Shown in pieces: positions 8,498-17,741 of a stretch of DNA of 64,000 nt. This DNA comes from Sutcliffiella horikoshii (GTDB taxonomy: Bacteria > Bacillota > Bacilli > Bacillales > Bacillaceae_I), in NCBI RefSeq assembly GCF_020524325.1, contig NZ_JAIVKY010000001.1:62001-126000 (forward strand), written 5' to 3'. The notes under the pieces were generated by a model. That model did not search any database and was not told the origin of the DNA. It saw nothing but the letters and a program-made list of their open reading frames with translations. The translations under genes were made by a program, and so were the position numbers. Position 1 is the first letter of the stretch. Every line of letters starts with the position of its first letter.

Positions 8498-9661
8498 TTA
8501 CATCGCATAGGAATGTAGCCCTGCAATGATTAAGTTAACGCCAATTAAGTTAAATAAGATAATGGCAAAACCAACAAGCGTGAGCCATGCAGATTTTTCG
8601 CCTTCCCATCCTTTAGAAAGACGAAGATGAAGATATCCTGCATAGAATAACCATGTAATAAACGCCCATACTTCTTTCGGATCCCAAGCCCAGAATCTTG
8701 ACCAGGCTAGTTGAGCCCAAATGGCAGCAAAGATAAGTCCGCCAAGTGTGAAAACAGGGAAGCCTATCGTTACTGCTCGATACCCAATTTCATCTACCAT
8801 ATCAAGGTTAACCCTAGCGACTGCAGGCTTTAATGCTTTTCCAATTGGCTTTCTAATAATAACTCTTAATAAAAGATATAATATTGCTCCACCTAGCAGA
8901 GACCAGATTACTGTGTTTAGCTTTACCGTATTGATCCATGGAGAAAGGTTTACAAGAGAATCCATTCTGCCTTCAGTCAATAATTCCCCTTCATTAGGAC
9001 CTACAATTGGATATAAGTTATATACCACTTGTTCTTCTGCGCCATCTTTATTGATATACGAGAACTGCGCCTCGTAATCCATTGCGCCAAATCCGATGGA
9101 GATGAAAATAAAACCTAAGAAAGAAATTAACACATAAAGCGTGAATTCTACCCAGAAAGGCTTCTTACCCTTTTTACTATAATCTACCACTTTTACCAAA
9201 TAAATTAAACCTGCTGCAAAACTGACAGACAGAATGGCTATGCCTAGCGCTACCGTTGATACGTGAATTGCAAGCCAATGACTTTGCAAAGCAGGTATCA
9301 ATGGAGAAATATCACTCGGAAACATTGCTGCATAAGCGATCAACAGCAATGCTATTGGAAGGGTGAAAACTCCCAGTGTACTAGTTTTATATATAAAATA
9401 AATGACGATAAAAGCTAACACCATCATCATACCGAAGAAAGTTGTAAATTCAAATAGATTACTTACAGGTGCATGTCCTCCAGCAATCCAACGGGTAATA
9501 AAATAGCCTAGTTGAGCTGTAAAACCTAGGATTGTGATGACAATCCCTATTTTCGCAGCTTTATTTCCTTGCTTACCGCGAATTGCCCCACCGAAGAAGG
9601 CTGTACCAATCAGATAAAGAATAAATGCAGTATAAAGCAAATTACCACTTAGCTGAGCCAT
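8498..9661 (-). CDS. resC: Cytochrome c biogenesis protein ResC (CcsA family)
   Basis: Polytopic membrane protein of about 387 residues with eight or so helices. Together with ResB it exports or ligates haem for cytochrome c maturation (system II). It carries the haem-handling tryptophan-rich segment [19 protein letters not shown] at about residues 320-340 and flanking histidines (HVSTVALG near 135 and LHLRLS near 340). Two ATGs stand together after GGAGGCATA; the second (9661) has better spacing than 9664. The resB stop overlaps this start, showing tight coupling. A bare 69-bp gap separates it from resD. Confidence 0.95.
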   Translation of the reverse strand: MAQLSGNLLYTAFILYLIGTAFFGGAIRGKQGNKAAKIGIVITILGFTAQLGYFITRWIAGGHAPVSNLFEFTTFFGMMMVLAFIVIYFIYKTSTLGVFTLPIALLLIAYAAMFPSDISPLIPALQSHWLAIHVSTVALGIAILSVSFAAGLIYLVKVVDYSKKGKKPFWVEFTLYVLISFLGFIFISIGFGAMDYEAQFSYINKDGAEEQVVYNLYPIVGPNEGELLTEGRMDSLVNLSPWINTVKLNTVIWSLLGGAILYLLLRVIIRKPIGKALKPAVARVNLDMVDEIGYRAVTIGFPVFTLGGLIFAAIWAQLAWSRFWAWDPKEVWAFITWLFYAGYLHLRLSKGWEGEKSAWLTLVGFAIILFNLIGVNLIIAGLHSYAM

Positions 9662-9663
9662 CA

Positions 9664-11325
9664 TTATGCCTCCTCTTTCTTTTCTACCTTTTTTTCCTGT
9701 GCTTTTTCTGCTTCCACTTGATCAACAGGAATGGAAATAGAAGTATTTTCTAACGCTTTATTAATTTCATTTTTCAATCCAAACCAGTTCTTGTTCGTAT
9801 GACCTGCCAGCATAATCTCATTGCCGTTCCTTCTGATCCAGACACGACGGTGGTTCCAATACATTCCTTGAATGACACCAATCATAAAGATCGCTCCACC
9901 TGCGCCGAGAATCCATAGTGTCAAGTCTTTTCGAACAGTCAATCCTGATACATTGCGCGTCTCTACCCCTGCAAATGTCATCTTGTTCTGGTTTGTACCA
10001 TTAGGTTCTATATTTTGTCGTATTGCTACGAGTGCAATTTCCCCTTCAGGAGTTTCAGGTGTAATCATTCTGAAAACAAATGCAGGATTATTAGGTACCC
10101 TGGTCTTGGTTGCAGGTTCTCCACCATCTAAAGTGAAATCTGGAAAGTAATTTACCAGTTCCACAGACACACCTTCACCAAGGTCATATGTTTCTTGCGG
10201 GTTTAGCAAGTCCACCTTTATTGTACCAAAGTTGTCACCAGAATCCTTGTTTTCCAAGTTGAATGACATGCTCTTGAATTCATTCAATTTATAGTCTACT
10301 TGATAAAGAGCATAGTTATCATGCTTTAAAGGCTGGTTCACTTGAACGGCATGCTCTTTTACTTTTTCTAATTCTGGTTCCGCTCCTACGATGTACTCCC
10401 CTTTTCGCTCGTATAAAACCGCGTTTGTTTGGAAGTTACTCGCAATGGCATCTTCACCGGCTCTGGAAATAGCGGAATTAAATATTTCGTCAGAGGATTC
10501 ACTATTATATGTTTCATAAATAAATCCTTCATTTTTCATATAATATTGACCACCGGTGCCAGGGATAAGTTCTGTCTCCCCTTCACGAACCCAAACTGTT
10601 TCATCTACATACATGCCTGGGAAAAATCTAAGCATAGCACCAATAAGGAAAATGATAATACCTATATGATTTACATAAGGACCCCATCTGGAGAATCTAT
10701 TTTTCTCAGCAAGAATATTTCCATCTTCTTCTCTCACGTTAAATTTACGTTTTAATAGACCTTGCTTCGCTTTTTCGATTTCCCTGCTTGGATCTTCCTC
10801 CACGACTGTCGTTCCATAAACCCTCTGGCGTTTCATGAAGCTCTCATGCCTTGTCACCCTTTGTGTTTTCAACGATTTATGTAAAGGGATAAATCGGTCT
10901 AAACTGGCGATCACTAAAGATATACCCAAGGCAGCGATTAAAAGCATGTACCACCAGGAACCATAAAGATCATGAAAACCTAACGTATAATATAACTTTC
11001 CTGCAAATCCGTATTCCTGCTCATAATACATTTCAGCAGGGATTGCTTGATTGATATAATCTTTCTGCGGGAAAATTGTTCCGATAGAAGAGGCAACTAG
11101 AATAATGAAGATAATCCAGATTCCAACTTTAACAGATGAAAAAAAGTTCCATACTTTATCAATTATCGTTTTATTATAGGTTTGTGAACGCCTAGCACTA
11201 CCTTCATAACGCATATCCAAAAGTTTTTCTTTACTTTGATCGTTTTCCGTTGGTTTTCCGCACGCTTCACAAAGTATGGTACCCTCTGGATTTATGTGTC
11301 CACATTCACATTTTATTTCACTCAT
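9664..11325 (-). CDS. resB: Cytochrome c biogenesis protein ResB (Ccs1 family)
   Basis: System II cytochrome c maturation protein of 553 residues that pairs with ResC. The N-terminus carries a small zinc-ribbon-like CxCx(n)CxxC motif ([20 protein letters not shown]), also seen in B. subtilis ResB. TM helices lie at about residues 70-90, 125-145, 215-235 and 470-490, and a large extracellular ResB domain (about 240-465) lies between the last two. The C-terminal tail is cytoplasmic and Lys/Glu-rich. The stop overlaps the resC start by one base, and resA ends 15 bp upstream. Confidence 0.95.
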   Translation of the reverse strand: MSEIKCECGHINPEGTILCEACGKPTENDQSKEKLLDMRYEGSARRSQTYNKTIIDKVWNFFSSVKVGIWIIFIILVASSIGTIFPQKDYINQAIPAEMYYEQEYGFAGKLYYTLGFHDLYGSWWYMLLIAALGISLVIASLDRFIPLHKSLKTQRVTRHESFMKRQRVYGTTVVEEDPSREIEKAKQGLLKRKFNVREEDGNILAEKNRFSRWGPYVNHIGIIIFLIGAMLRFFPGMYVDETVWVREGETELIPGTGGQYYMKNEGFIYETYNSESSDEIFNSAISRAGEDAIASNFQTNAVLYERKGEYIVGAEPELEKVKEHAVQVNQPLKHDNYALYQVDYKLNEFKSMSFNLENKDSGDNFGTIKVDLLNPQETYDLGEGVSVELVNYFPDFTLDGGEPATKTRVPNNPAFVFRMITPETPEGEIALVAIRQNIEPNGTNQNKMTFAGVETRNVSGLTVRKDLTLWILGAGGAIFMIGVIQGMYWNHRRVWIRRNGNEIMLAGHTNKNWFGLKNEINKALENTSISIPVDQVEAEKAQEKKVEKKEEA

Positions 11326-11340
11326 ACGTAAAACTCCCTA

Positions 11341-11868
11341 TTATTTAGGTTTGATCATTTCCATGAATTCTTTAACTCTTTCCTCTGTCAATTCACCTGA
11401 ATGCTTTTTCAGGACCTTGCCGTTCTCATCTAAAAGAATAGTAGTCGGTAATGGTAAAACCCCATAGGCCTGTCTTACTTGGTCACGCTTATCCATCGGG
11501 ATGGGAAAGGTTAGTCCATGGCGATCTCTGAACTTCTCGACTGCGAGGTTCGTTTCTCTAATATTTACTGCAATTACTTCTACGCCCTGTTCTTTAAAAG
11601 CTTGATATTGGTTTTCCATATACGGCATTTCTCGTTCACACGGCTTACACCATGTGCCCCAGAAATTAAGGAATACACCTTTTCCCCGGTAATCCGAGAG
11701 CATCACTTCATTACCTTCCAAATCGGTAAGTACAAAATTTGGTGCCTCATCCCCCACATCCACTATTTCTTTGGATTGGAAGAAGTTTGTATACATGGTA
11801 TATCCGATTGCGACTATAAGAATCAGCAGTATGCTTGTCCGCATCAGTAAACGTTTCTTTTTATTCAT
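11341..11868 (-). CDS. resA: Thiol-disulfide oxidoreductase ResA
   Basis: Membrane-anchored thioredoxin-like protein of 175 residues that reduces the CxxCH cysteines of apocytochrome c outside the cell membrane. An N-terminal anchor (about residues 8-27) precedes a TlpA-like thioredoxin fold with active site WGTWCKPCE (CxxC) and cis-proline loop LPLPTT. Two in-frame ATGs exist; the second (11868) lies 9 nt from AGGAG and matches the B. subtilis start. It is first in the resABC(DE) operon. Confidence 0.95.
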   Translation of the reverse strand: MNKKKRLLMRTSILLILIVAIGYTMYTNFFQSKEIVDVGDEAPNFVLTDLEGNEVMLSDYRGKGVFLNFWGTWCKPCEREMPYMENQYQAFKEQGVEVIAVNIRETNLAVEKFRDRHGLTFPIPMDKRDQVRQAYGVLPLPTTILLDENGKVLKKHSGELTEERVKEFMEMIKPK

Positions 11869-12002
11869 ATACATACTCTCCTAAAACTGAGACATTTCAT
11901 CCTTGTTATTATAACATTTACTACTTTTTACATAGATAATAGAATATGAAGGTTTTGTGACTGAAAACCGATGCCCCAAAACACCGGAAACCAGACACAA
12001 AC

Positions 12003-12040
12003 AAAAGCGGAAGCTGCCCTATAAGCTTCCTCCGCTTTCC
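12003..12040 (-). terminator. Terminator after rluB
   Basis: Imperfect stem AGCGGAGGAAGCT / AGCTTCCGCT with a short loop, followed on the minus strand by TTTTGTTTG. It separates rluB from resA. Confidence 0.75.
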
Positions 12041-12053
12041 CTACTATTTACAA

Positions 12054-12782
12054 TTATTTTTTAGGTTTTGTCGCCATCACACGAAGTTGCTTCACTTCAT
12101 GCGGTGTCAATTCTCTTGCTTCCCCTGCAGAAAGTCCATGCAAGTTCAAGAAACCATAGCGTTCCCTTTTCAATTTCATGACTGGATGTCCGATTGCTTC
12201 AAACATACGACGTACCTGTCTGTTACGACCTTCATGGATGCTAATTTCAAAAATAGACGTGTTCTTCGTTCTTTCCATGGAAAGCAATTTAATACGAGCC
12301 GGTGCTGTTTTCTCGTCCTCTAGCTTAATACCTCTTTCCAAGCTTTTGATTGCTTCTCTAGAAGGAATGCCTTTTAATTTTGCAACATATACCTTTTCCA
12401 CTTCTGATGCTGGATGCATAAGCGCATTAGCGAACTCGCCGTCGTTTGTCATGAGCAACAACCCTGAAGTATCATAATCTAATCTGCCGACTGGATAAAT
12501 GCGCTCCTCAATGTACGGGAAGAAATCTGTCGCTACTTTTCTACCTTTGTCGTCACTCACACTAGAAATAACTCCGCGCGGTTTGTATAGTAAGAAGTAG
12601 ACTGGTTTCTCGCGTTCAACAGGAATTCCTTCTACCTCGATTTTATCGTTTGGGTTAACTTTTACCCCTAGTTCTTTTACCACTTTATCATTAACTCTTA
12701 CTTTACCTTCTTTTATCAATTCTTCTGCTTTTCTTCTTGACGCAATCCCTGCGTGTGCAATTACTTTTTGTAACCGTTCCAT
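12054..12782 (-). CDS. rluB: 23S rRNA pseudouridine synthase RluB
   Basis: Pseudouridine synthase of the RsuA/RluB/E/F family, 242 residues. An N-terminal S4 RNA-binding domain (MERLQKVIAHAGIASRRKAE, about 1-60) is followed by the synthase domain with catalytic Asp in PVGRLDYDTSGLLLMTND and the conserved HEGRNRQVRRMFEAIGHPV segment. In B. subtilis RluB modifies the 23S rRNA peptidyl-transferase region (family knowledge). The reading frame extends 7 codons upstream, but the ATG at 12782 follows GAGGTGAAAGAT and matches family starts. Confidence 0.95.
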   Translation of the reverse strand: MERLQKVIAHAGIASRRKAEELIKEGKVRVNDKVVKELGVKVNPNDKIEVEGIPVEREKPVYFLLYKPRGVISSVSDDKGRKVATDFFPYIEERIYPVGRLDYDTSGLLLMTNDGEFANALMHPASEVEKVYVAKLKGIPSREAIKSLERGIKLEDEKTAPARIKLLSMERTKNTSIFEISIHEGRNRQVRRMFEAIGHPVMKLKRERYGFLNLHGLSAGEARELTPHEVKQLRVMATKPKK

Positions 12783-12990
12783 ATCTTTCACCTCATTCAA
12801 CATCTTACCCGACTTTCTCTATAAAAGCCAAGATTTCTCTTCTTCTATCATTCCCAATGTTTGCAAACTCTAATTATACCTGTTGTTGATTGTAAAAAGG
12901 AAGAGGGAATAATAAATAACCGTATTTGACCAAGTACGATAGATAAAAGGTGAAAAACACCGTTCCACTTTTAATTGCTTGGTATGCCCC

Positions 12991-13118
12991 GCTGTTCCTT
13001 TCCGCAAATGACCTCGCTTTCCGCGGGACGGTGCTTGAGCCTCCTCGCTGCGCTTCAGGGGTCTCAAGCTACCGTTACTCCCCCGCTGGAGACTTCGTCA
13101 TTTGCTCCAATCCACAGC
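12991..13118. repeat. 128-bp nested-palindrome element, copy 2
   Basis: Outer arms GCTGTTCCTT and AATCCACAGC (7 of 10 pairs), a symmetric TCC/TCC interruption, and an inner stem GCAAATGAC/GTCATTTGC that pairs perfectly. The centre holds a second hairpin, GCTTGAG/CTCAAGC. It lies in the rluB-spmB gap in opposite orientation to the next copy. Confidence 0.85.
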
Positions 13119-13204
13119 TAGAGATTTAGTCAAAGTATTGTTAATGGTTTATCAGTAACTCGCTAGGTCTCTTTTTTTAGCCATAAGTTAAATGAAGTCA
13201 CCTT

Positions 13205-13331
13205 GTTGATTGGAGTGGAAGGCGCGCAGACGCCCGCGGGAGGAAGGGACAGGTGAGACCCCGCAGGCTGCAAGCCGAGGAGGCTCACGGACCGCCCGCA
13301 GGCAAGCGAAGCGCCTGGAACGGAAATCAAC
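13205..13331. repeat. 127-bp nested-palindrome element, copy 3 (inverted)
   Basis: Same family, opposite orientation to the copy at 12991. Outer arms are GTTGATT/AATCAAC; the inner stem is a different sequence (AGGCGC/GCGCCT core). The two copies face each other across an 86-bp spacer. Together they occupy most of the 588-bp rluB-spmB gap, where no gene is seen. Confidence 0.85.
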
Positions 13332-13354
13332 GGTAATATAGCTTTCTATTACAA

Positions 13355-13385
13355 AATAAAAACGCCGAGATTTCTCTCGACGCAG
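13355..13385 (-). terminator. Terminator after spmB
   Basis: Stem GCGTCGAG / CTCGGCG with loop agaaat, then TTTTTATTTT on the minus strand, a few bases beyond the spmB stop. Confidence 0.8.
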
Positions 13386-13391
13386 AAAAGT

Positions 13392-13925
13392 TTACATAGC
13401 AAAGAATATTGTAACGACCAGAATGGATACAATAATTCCCACTATATCCGCCAACAAACCTACTTTCAAGGCATCTCCCATTTTCTTAATACCAACTGCC
13501 CCAAAATAAACCGTTATGACATACAACGTGGTATCTGTACTACCTTGTAGGACAGAAGCAAGCCTCCCCATAAAAGAATCAGGTCCGTATGTTGCAATCA
13601 TATCTGTCGTCATCCCAAGGGCTGCTGTTCCGGAAATCGGCCTGATAATGGATAGTGGAACGATTTCGGCTGGAATTCCTATTGCCTGCATAGCAGGTCT
13701 AACAAACTCAACGAGGAAGTCCAAGGCGCCTGAAGCCCTGAAGATCGAGATGGCAACCAACATCCCAACCAAGAAAGGGATAATAGAAATAGCAATCTTG
13801 ATACCTTCTTTTCCTCCTTCTACAAACGTCTCGTAGGTGGGAACTTTTTTAAACGTAGCATACAAAAGAATGAAACCGATTATAAGAGGAATCATCCATA
13901 ACGATATAAGGGATATGAGCTGCAT
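13392..13925 (-). CDS. spmB: Spore maturation protein SpmB
   Basis: Membrane protein of 177 residues with a nucleoside-recognition (Gate) domain and four or five helices. Required with SpmA and DacB for full spore-core dehydration and heat resistance (B. subtilis knowledge). Conserved segments include EGGKEGIKIAISIIPFLVGM near residue 35 and the GSTDTTLYVITVYFGAVGIK motif around 128-150. The ATG lies 3 bp after the spmA stop. Last gene of the dacB-spmA-spmB unit. Confidence 0.95.
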   Translation of the reverse strand: MQLISLISLWMIPLIIGFILLYATFKKVPTYETFVEGGKEGIKIAISIIPFLVGMLVAISIFRASGALDFLVEFVRPAMQAIGIPAEIVPLSIIRPISGTAALGMTTDMIATYGPDSFMGRLASVLQGSTDTTLYVITVYFGAVGIKKMGDALKVGLLADIVGIIVSILVVTIFFAM

Positions 13926-13928
13926 GGA

Positions 13929-14519
13929 CTACCTCCTTTTTGCCATACGCCGGTAATAGAATAACCGGTCTATTGTAATAGCAGCGATAGTGGAGCAAAG
14001 TGTGGCAACGAGGGTGGGACCGACTATTTCTGTAGGAGAGGCAGAACCATAATTCATCCTGATCGCAATTACAGTGGTTGGAATCAAGGTAAGACTTGAT
14101 GTGTTGATTGCGAGAAATGTGATCATGGAACGACTTGCTTCTATTTTTCCTCCGTTCAATTCCCTCAGTTGTTCCATCGCTTTAATACCCATTGGAGTTG
14201 CAGCATTTCCAAGGCCGAACATGTTTGCAATCATATTAGAAAGCATATACCCCATTGCAGGATGATCTGGCGGAACTTCTGGAAAAACCCTCCGAACGAT
14301 AGGTTTAAAGAGAGAGGCCAACTTCTCCAGGAGTCCTGCTTCCTGAGCAATCCTCATTAGTCCAAGCCAAAAGACTAGTATACTGATAAAACCGATGCAA
14401 ATTGTTACCGCATCTTTTGCACCAGTAAATATTGCCTCGTTCACTTTATCCATCGTTCCATTAATCATCGCAAACAGGATTCCGATAATGGTCATCGCCA
14501 CCCAGATAATGTTTACCAT
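13929..14519 (-). CDS. spmA: Spore maturation protein SpmA
   Basis: Membrane protein of 196 residues, partner of SpmB, also with a Gate-type domain. The family motifs FTGAKDAVTICIGFISILVF (about 32-52) and NMFGLGNAATPMGIKAM (about 98-115) are clear. It overlaps the end of dacB by 7 bp, so translation is coupled. Expected to act in the developing spore or mother cell during core dehydration. Confidence 0.95.
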   Translation of the reverse strand: MVNIIWVAMTIIGILFAMINGTMDKVNEAIFTGAKDAVTICIGFISILVFWLGLMRIAQEAGLLEKLASLFKPIVRRVFPEVPPDHPAMGYMLSNMIANMFGLGNAATPMGIKAMEQLRELNGGKIEASRSMITFLAINTSSLTLIPTTVIAIRMNYGSASPTEIVGPTLVATLCSTIAAITIDRLFYYRRMAKRR

Positions 14520-15667
14520 GAAGTTTTTCCTGCCATGATGAAAAATATATCCTTGAAGATACTCCAGAAACCGCCTTCCTTCTCTTGTTTCCGCTCAAAG
14601 TAGATCGGTGTTTCCACTACAGCCTCATCGTGGACAATCAATGTATACTCTCCTACCACTTCTGGTACATTCTCACCGTCTTTCCATTGCTTTTTTGGTG
14701 TTTCAAGCGTCACTTTAATCCGTACATTTTCTCTTTCCTTTTTTGTCATAGGATATTTTATATCACGGGAGAGGGACACTTTTCCTTTGTAGAAATCATC
14801 TTTCACATTTTCTATTTCTCCCTTTTCCGCAATATCATATAATTTATAGTCGACAAAGGCCCGGTTGAACATATAGATATGATCTTTCCAATCATCTGGA
14901 CCGTTCAACGTCACAGCAATAACATCTAAGCCCTCTTTAGACGCAGTGGTAATAAGGGTCCGTTTTGCCCGCTTTGTATATCCTGTTTTACCACCTGTTG
15001 CGTAATCGTACATACCTGTTACCAAACGGTGTTTATTGGTCCAACTTCTGTCCCATGATTCACCAGGAGCAGCCGGTGCTCTGTACACTTTTGTGCCTGA
15101 AATTTCTTTGAACTTATCATTTTCCATGGCATATCTAGTCAGTAGTGCCATGTCGTATGCCGTAGAGTAATGGTTTTCATGGTCATCCAAACCATGTGGA
15201 TTTGCGAATTCTGTGTTGGTCATCCCAAGTTCTTGTGCTTTTGCATTCATCATGAAGACAAAGCCTTCCAAACTGCCTCCAACGTGTTCTGCTATAGCGA
15301 CTGCTGAGTCGTTTCCAGAGCGGAGCATCAAACCAAAAACTAAATGTTCGAGTTTTATTTTTTCCCCTGGTTTCAGGTAAAGGGATGAGCCTTCAGCACG
15401 AACGGCTTTGTCACTGACCTTTACAATCTCATCGAGCTTGCCTGATTCAATCGCCAAGATAGCGGTCATCACTTTGGTGATACTGGCAATCCTCTGTTTG
15501 TCATGTGCATCCTTTTCGTAAATGATTCTGCCGCTTTCCTGTTCCATCAAGACCGCATTTCGAGCACTGACCCCTACTTGTTCTGCATGTACACTTCGTG
15601 GAATGCATATGGAGAAAATCAGCAGCGGAACAACCACGATGCTGAACATTTTTCTTTTGAGAGACAT
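14513..15667 (-). CDS. dacB: D-alanyl-D-alanine carboxypeptidase DacB (sporulation PBP5*)
   Basis: Low-molecular-mass penicillin-binding protein of 384 residues that trims spore-cortex peptidoglycan peptides. A signal peptide (about residues 1-28, ending SVHA) precedes the S11 peptidase domain. Catalytic motifs are SxxK as S62-I-T-K65, SGN at 117-119 and KTG at 227-229. A C-terminal PBP5-like domain and an amphipathic end (FWSIFKDIFFIMAGK) allow membrane attachment. First gene of the dacB-spmA-spmB operon; a plausible sigma-E promoter lies 31-60 bp upstream. Confidence 0.95.
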   Translation of the reverse strand: MSLKRKMFSIVVVPLLIFSICIPRSVHAEQVGVSARNAVLMEQESGRIIYEKDAHDKQRIASITKVMTAILAIESGKLDEIVKVSDKAVRAEGSSLYLKPGEKIKLEHLVFGLMLRSGNDSAVAIAEHVGGSLEGFVFMMNAKAQELGMTNTEFANPHGLDDHENHYSTAYDMALLTRYAMENDKFKEISGTKVYRAPAAPGESWDRSWTNKHRLVTGMYDYATGGKTGYTKRAKRTLITTASKEGLDVIAVTLNGPDDWKDHIYMFNRAFVDYKLYDIAEKGEIENVKDDFYKGKVSLSRDIKYPMTKKERENVRIKVTLETPKKQWKDGENVPEVVGEYTLIVHDEAVVETPIYFERKQEKEGGFWSIFKDIFFIMAGKTSW

Positions 15668-15697
15668 CCAATCCCATCCCTTATCTATTTTTGTACA

Positions 15698-15727
15698 AGT
15701 TTATGCGGAACCTGTCCTAGATTATGA
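15698..15727 (-). promoter_or_regulatory. Candidate sigma-E promoter of dacB
   Basis: Minus strand: TCATAAT, 15-bp spacer, CATAAACT. This is one or two mismatches from the known sigma-E pattern (KMATATT/CATAYAHT, spacing usually 14). B. subtilis dacB is sigma-E dependent, which supports the call. Confidence 0.5.
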
Positions 15728-15762
15728 ATGGTTTTTATGTCGAATGGGTGGAAAGAACAATT

Positions 15763-16075
15763 GAGGACTTCTCTCTATCTATTTTCTGGTCACTCAGGTC
15801 TTCATTGCCCTGATGAAGACTTCTCTCCACCTATTTTCCCGTCACTCAGGTCTTCATTGCCCTGATGAAGACTTCTCTCCACCTATTTTCCCGTCACTCA
15901 GGTCTTCATTGCCCTGATGAAGACTTCTCTCCACCTATTTTCCCGCCACTCAGGTCTTCATTGCCCTGATGAAGACTTCTCTCCACGTATTTCTCCGCCA
16001 CTCAGGTCTTCATAACCCTGATGAAGACTTCTCTCCACGTATTTCTCCGCCACTCAGGTCTTCATTGCGCACATT
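15763..16075. repeat. 52-bp tandem array 2 (GTCTTCAT hairpins)
   Basis: The motif GTCTTCAT recurs at 15798, 15850, 15902, 15954, 16006 and 16058, exactly every 52 bp. Each internal unit holds GTCTTCAT-tgccctg-ATGAAGAC, followed by TTCTCTCC and a T-rich spacer ending GYCACTCAG. Five units are nearly identical; the ends are degenerate. The array fills the gap between the sodF 3' end and the dacB promoter. It has the same core as the arrays at 36000 and 61340. Confidence 0.92.
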
Positions 16076-16088
16076 ATCTACCCTTAAA

Positions 16089-16120
16089 CAAAAAAAGAGG
16101 AGAACAACGCCCCCCTCCCT
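16089..16120 (-). terminator. Possible terminator after sodF
   Basis: On the minus strand, GGGAG and CTCCT segments flank a short loop and are followed by seven T. The stem is short, so this is a weak call. Confidence 0.45.
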
Positions 16121-16122
16121 AA

Positions 16123-17031
16123 TCAATATGGTTTCCACTTCAATCTTGACGCTTCTTGGTAACGCTTTTCAACATCTTTCCAATTAACAAGATTCCACCA
16201 CTTATCGATATAATCTTTGCGGTTATTTTTATATTGAAGATAATAAGCATGCTCCCAAACATCTAAACCAAGTAAGGGAATCGTATCCCATTGAGTAAAC
16301 AGCTGCTGCTTTTCCGTTTGCAAAATTTCCAATCGGTGTGCACGCGGTGACCAAACAAGCAAAGCCCACCCTACACCTTCCACTTTGTCAGCAGCTTGTG
16401 AAAAATGTTTTTTAAATTTCTCGTAACTACCAAAGTCTTGGACTATCTGCTGCATGAGCCTTCCGCTTGGCTGACCTCCACCGTTAGGTGACATGTTATC
16501 CCAAAACATCGTGTGCAAATAATGGCCGGATCCATGAAAGGCAGCTTCTCGTTCCCAGTGCTTGATAAGATCAAAATCACCTGTTTCGCGCGCCTCCAGC
16601 ATTTTCATTTCCGCTTTATTTAATCCGTCCACATAGCTTTTATGATGCTTTTGGTGATGAAGTTCCATTATCTCCCTTGAAATGTATGGTTCAAGGGCGT
16701 TATATGGATATGGCAGTGGTGGAAGGGTGTGTTGGCCTATTGGCACTCTTCCATTATTCACACGCCTTGCTGAAACATTACGCATTCCTTCAGCACTATC
16801 TTCCACATGCCTTTTGATATCTAATATGTCAGACTCATAGAGATACTCTTGTTCCTGTGTATGTTGAACCCTTTTTAGAATTCCCCTTATTTCTGATAAC
16901 CAACTGCTACGGTATTCTTCTTTGCTACTTTGATTGGAGGTCAATATTTCCAAACACCAGTCTTCCACATCGCTTAAATATTGCCTAAAAACATGCTGAT
17001 TTTGTCTGATTATCCTCACCCTCCCCTGCAC
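16123..17031 (-). CDS. sodF: Iron/manganese superoxide dismutase family protein SodF
   Basis: Superoxide dismutase family member of about 302 residues: an N-terminal helical extension of about 95 residues, then the SOD fold. The domain starts HTLPPLPYPYNALEPYISRE and has metal-ligand histidines in MELHHQKHHKSYVDGL and HGSGHYLHTMFWDNMSP, plus LDVWEHAYYLQYKNNRKDYI near the C-terminus with the Asp and His ligands. B. subtilis SodF has a similar extended form. The start is uncertain: the strong GGGGAGGG ribosome site lies inside this frame just after the GTG at 17031, with no ATG or TTG at proper spacing. Confidence 0.9.
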   Translation of the reverse strand: MQGRVRIIRQNQHVFRQYLSDVEDWCLEILTSNQSSKEEYRSSWLSEIRGILKRVQHTQEQEYLYESDILDIKRHVEDSAEGMRNVSARRVNNGRVPIGQHTLPPLPYPYNALEPYISREIMELHHQKHHKSYVDGLNKAEMKMLEARETGDFDLIKHWEREAAFHGSGHYLHTMFWDNMSPNGGGQPSGRLMQQIVQDFGSYEKFKKHFSQAADKVEGVGWALLVWSPRAHRLEILQTEKQQLFTQWDTIPLLGLDVWEHAYYLQYKNNRKDYIDKWWNLVNWKDVEKRYQEASRLKWKPY

Positions 17032-17088
17032 TCATCGTTTTATTGTATGCAATATCTGGGCGTAATGGAACAGAGTATGAGTTATATA

Positions 17089-17123
17089 AAAAAAACACCA
17101 ACCCATAAGAATGGGCTGGTGCT
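17089..17123 (-). terminator. Terminator after ypuI
   Basis: Stem CACCAgCCCAT / ATGGGtTGGTG with loop tctt, followed on the minus strand by eight T. Confidence 0.88.
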
Positions 17124-17129
17124 ATAGGA

Positions 17130-17618
17130 TCAATTGCTTTGCATCATTTTTGTCCGGTAGTCTGTTTCATAATACTCCAACTCTTCACGAACTGATTGGA
17201 AGTCGCCCTCCAAACCTCGGATCACCATTTTTAATGATTCTGGAGGTGCCTCATGGAACTGAATGGAATTCTTTCCGGTATAAGCAGAACGGCTGTCCTC
17301 ATACCAAGCATCGTTTCTTGGAGCAAAAAACTCTTCAATACATTGATGGTAAATGTTATATAAAACTTTTTCAGCAGCTGACTTTCTAAACGGTTCACTT
17401 TTCAGGATAACTTGACAAGCATTCAACCCTTCGTCACAGAATACAGCAAGTCGACGAGTATTCAATAAAAGAAGTTCTACATACTCTTGTTTCGTAGAAG
17501 ACTCTTCCATCAAAGTGGAAAGTGTAGCTTCATTCAAGAACGTATTCAATTGATGTACCGTATTTCCTAAAAAGCTCTCAACCTGTTCTGTTTGTGATTT
17601 TACAATTGTATTTGCCAT
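17130..17618 (-). CDS. ypuI: YpuI-family protein (DUF3907)
   Basis: Cytoplasmic, mainly helical protein of 162 residues of unknown function. The characteristic stretch NDAWYEDSRSAYTGKNSIQF and the C-terminal EELEYYETDYRTKM identify it with B. subtilis YpuI, and the position between scpB and dacB agrees. A TTG lies 6 codons upstream, but GGAGGG overlaps that codon, so the ATG at 17618, 10 nt after the ribosome site, is the real start. Confidence 0.82.
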   Translation of the reverse strand: MANTIVKSQTEQVESFLGNTVHQLNTFLNEATLSTLMEESSTKQEYVELLLLNTRRLAVFCDEGLNACQVILKSEPFRKSAAEKVLYNIYHQCIEEFFAPRNDAWYEDSRSAYTGKNSIQFHEAPPESLKMVIRGLEGDFQSVREELEYYETDYRTKMMQSN

Positions 17619-17741
17619 TGAAAAATGACCCTCCAAGTATAGTTTTTTCTAATTGTGAGTTTCTACTATTTCTACTACGTTACGTCTCTAAAGCTAAAAG
17701 TATTACTAGCAATGCTAGAAGTACTTCTAGCTTGGCCTACT

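Noticed and set aside
12870-13067. 65-codon minus-strand ORF rich in Arg and Lys
   Set aside because: It lies across the nested-palindrome copy at 12991. Such elements regularly produce spurious basic ORFs.
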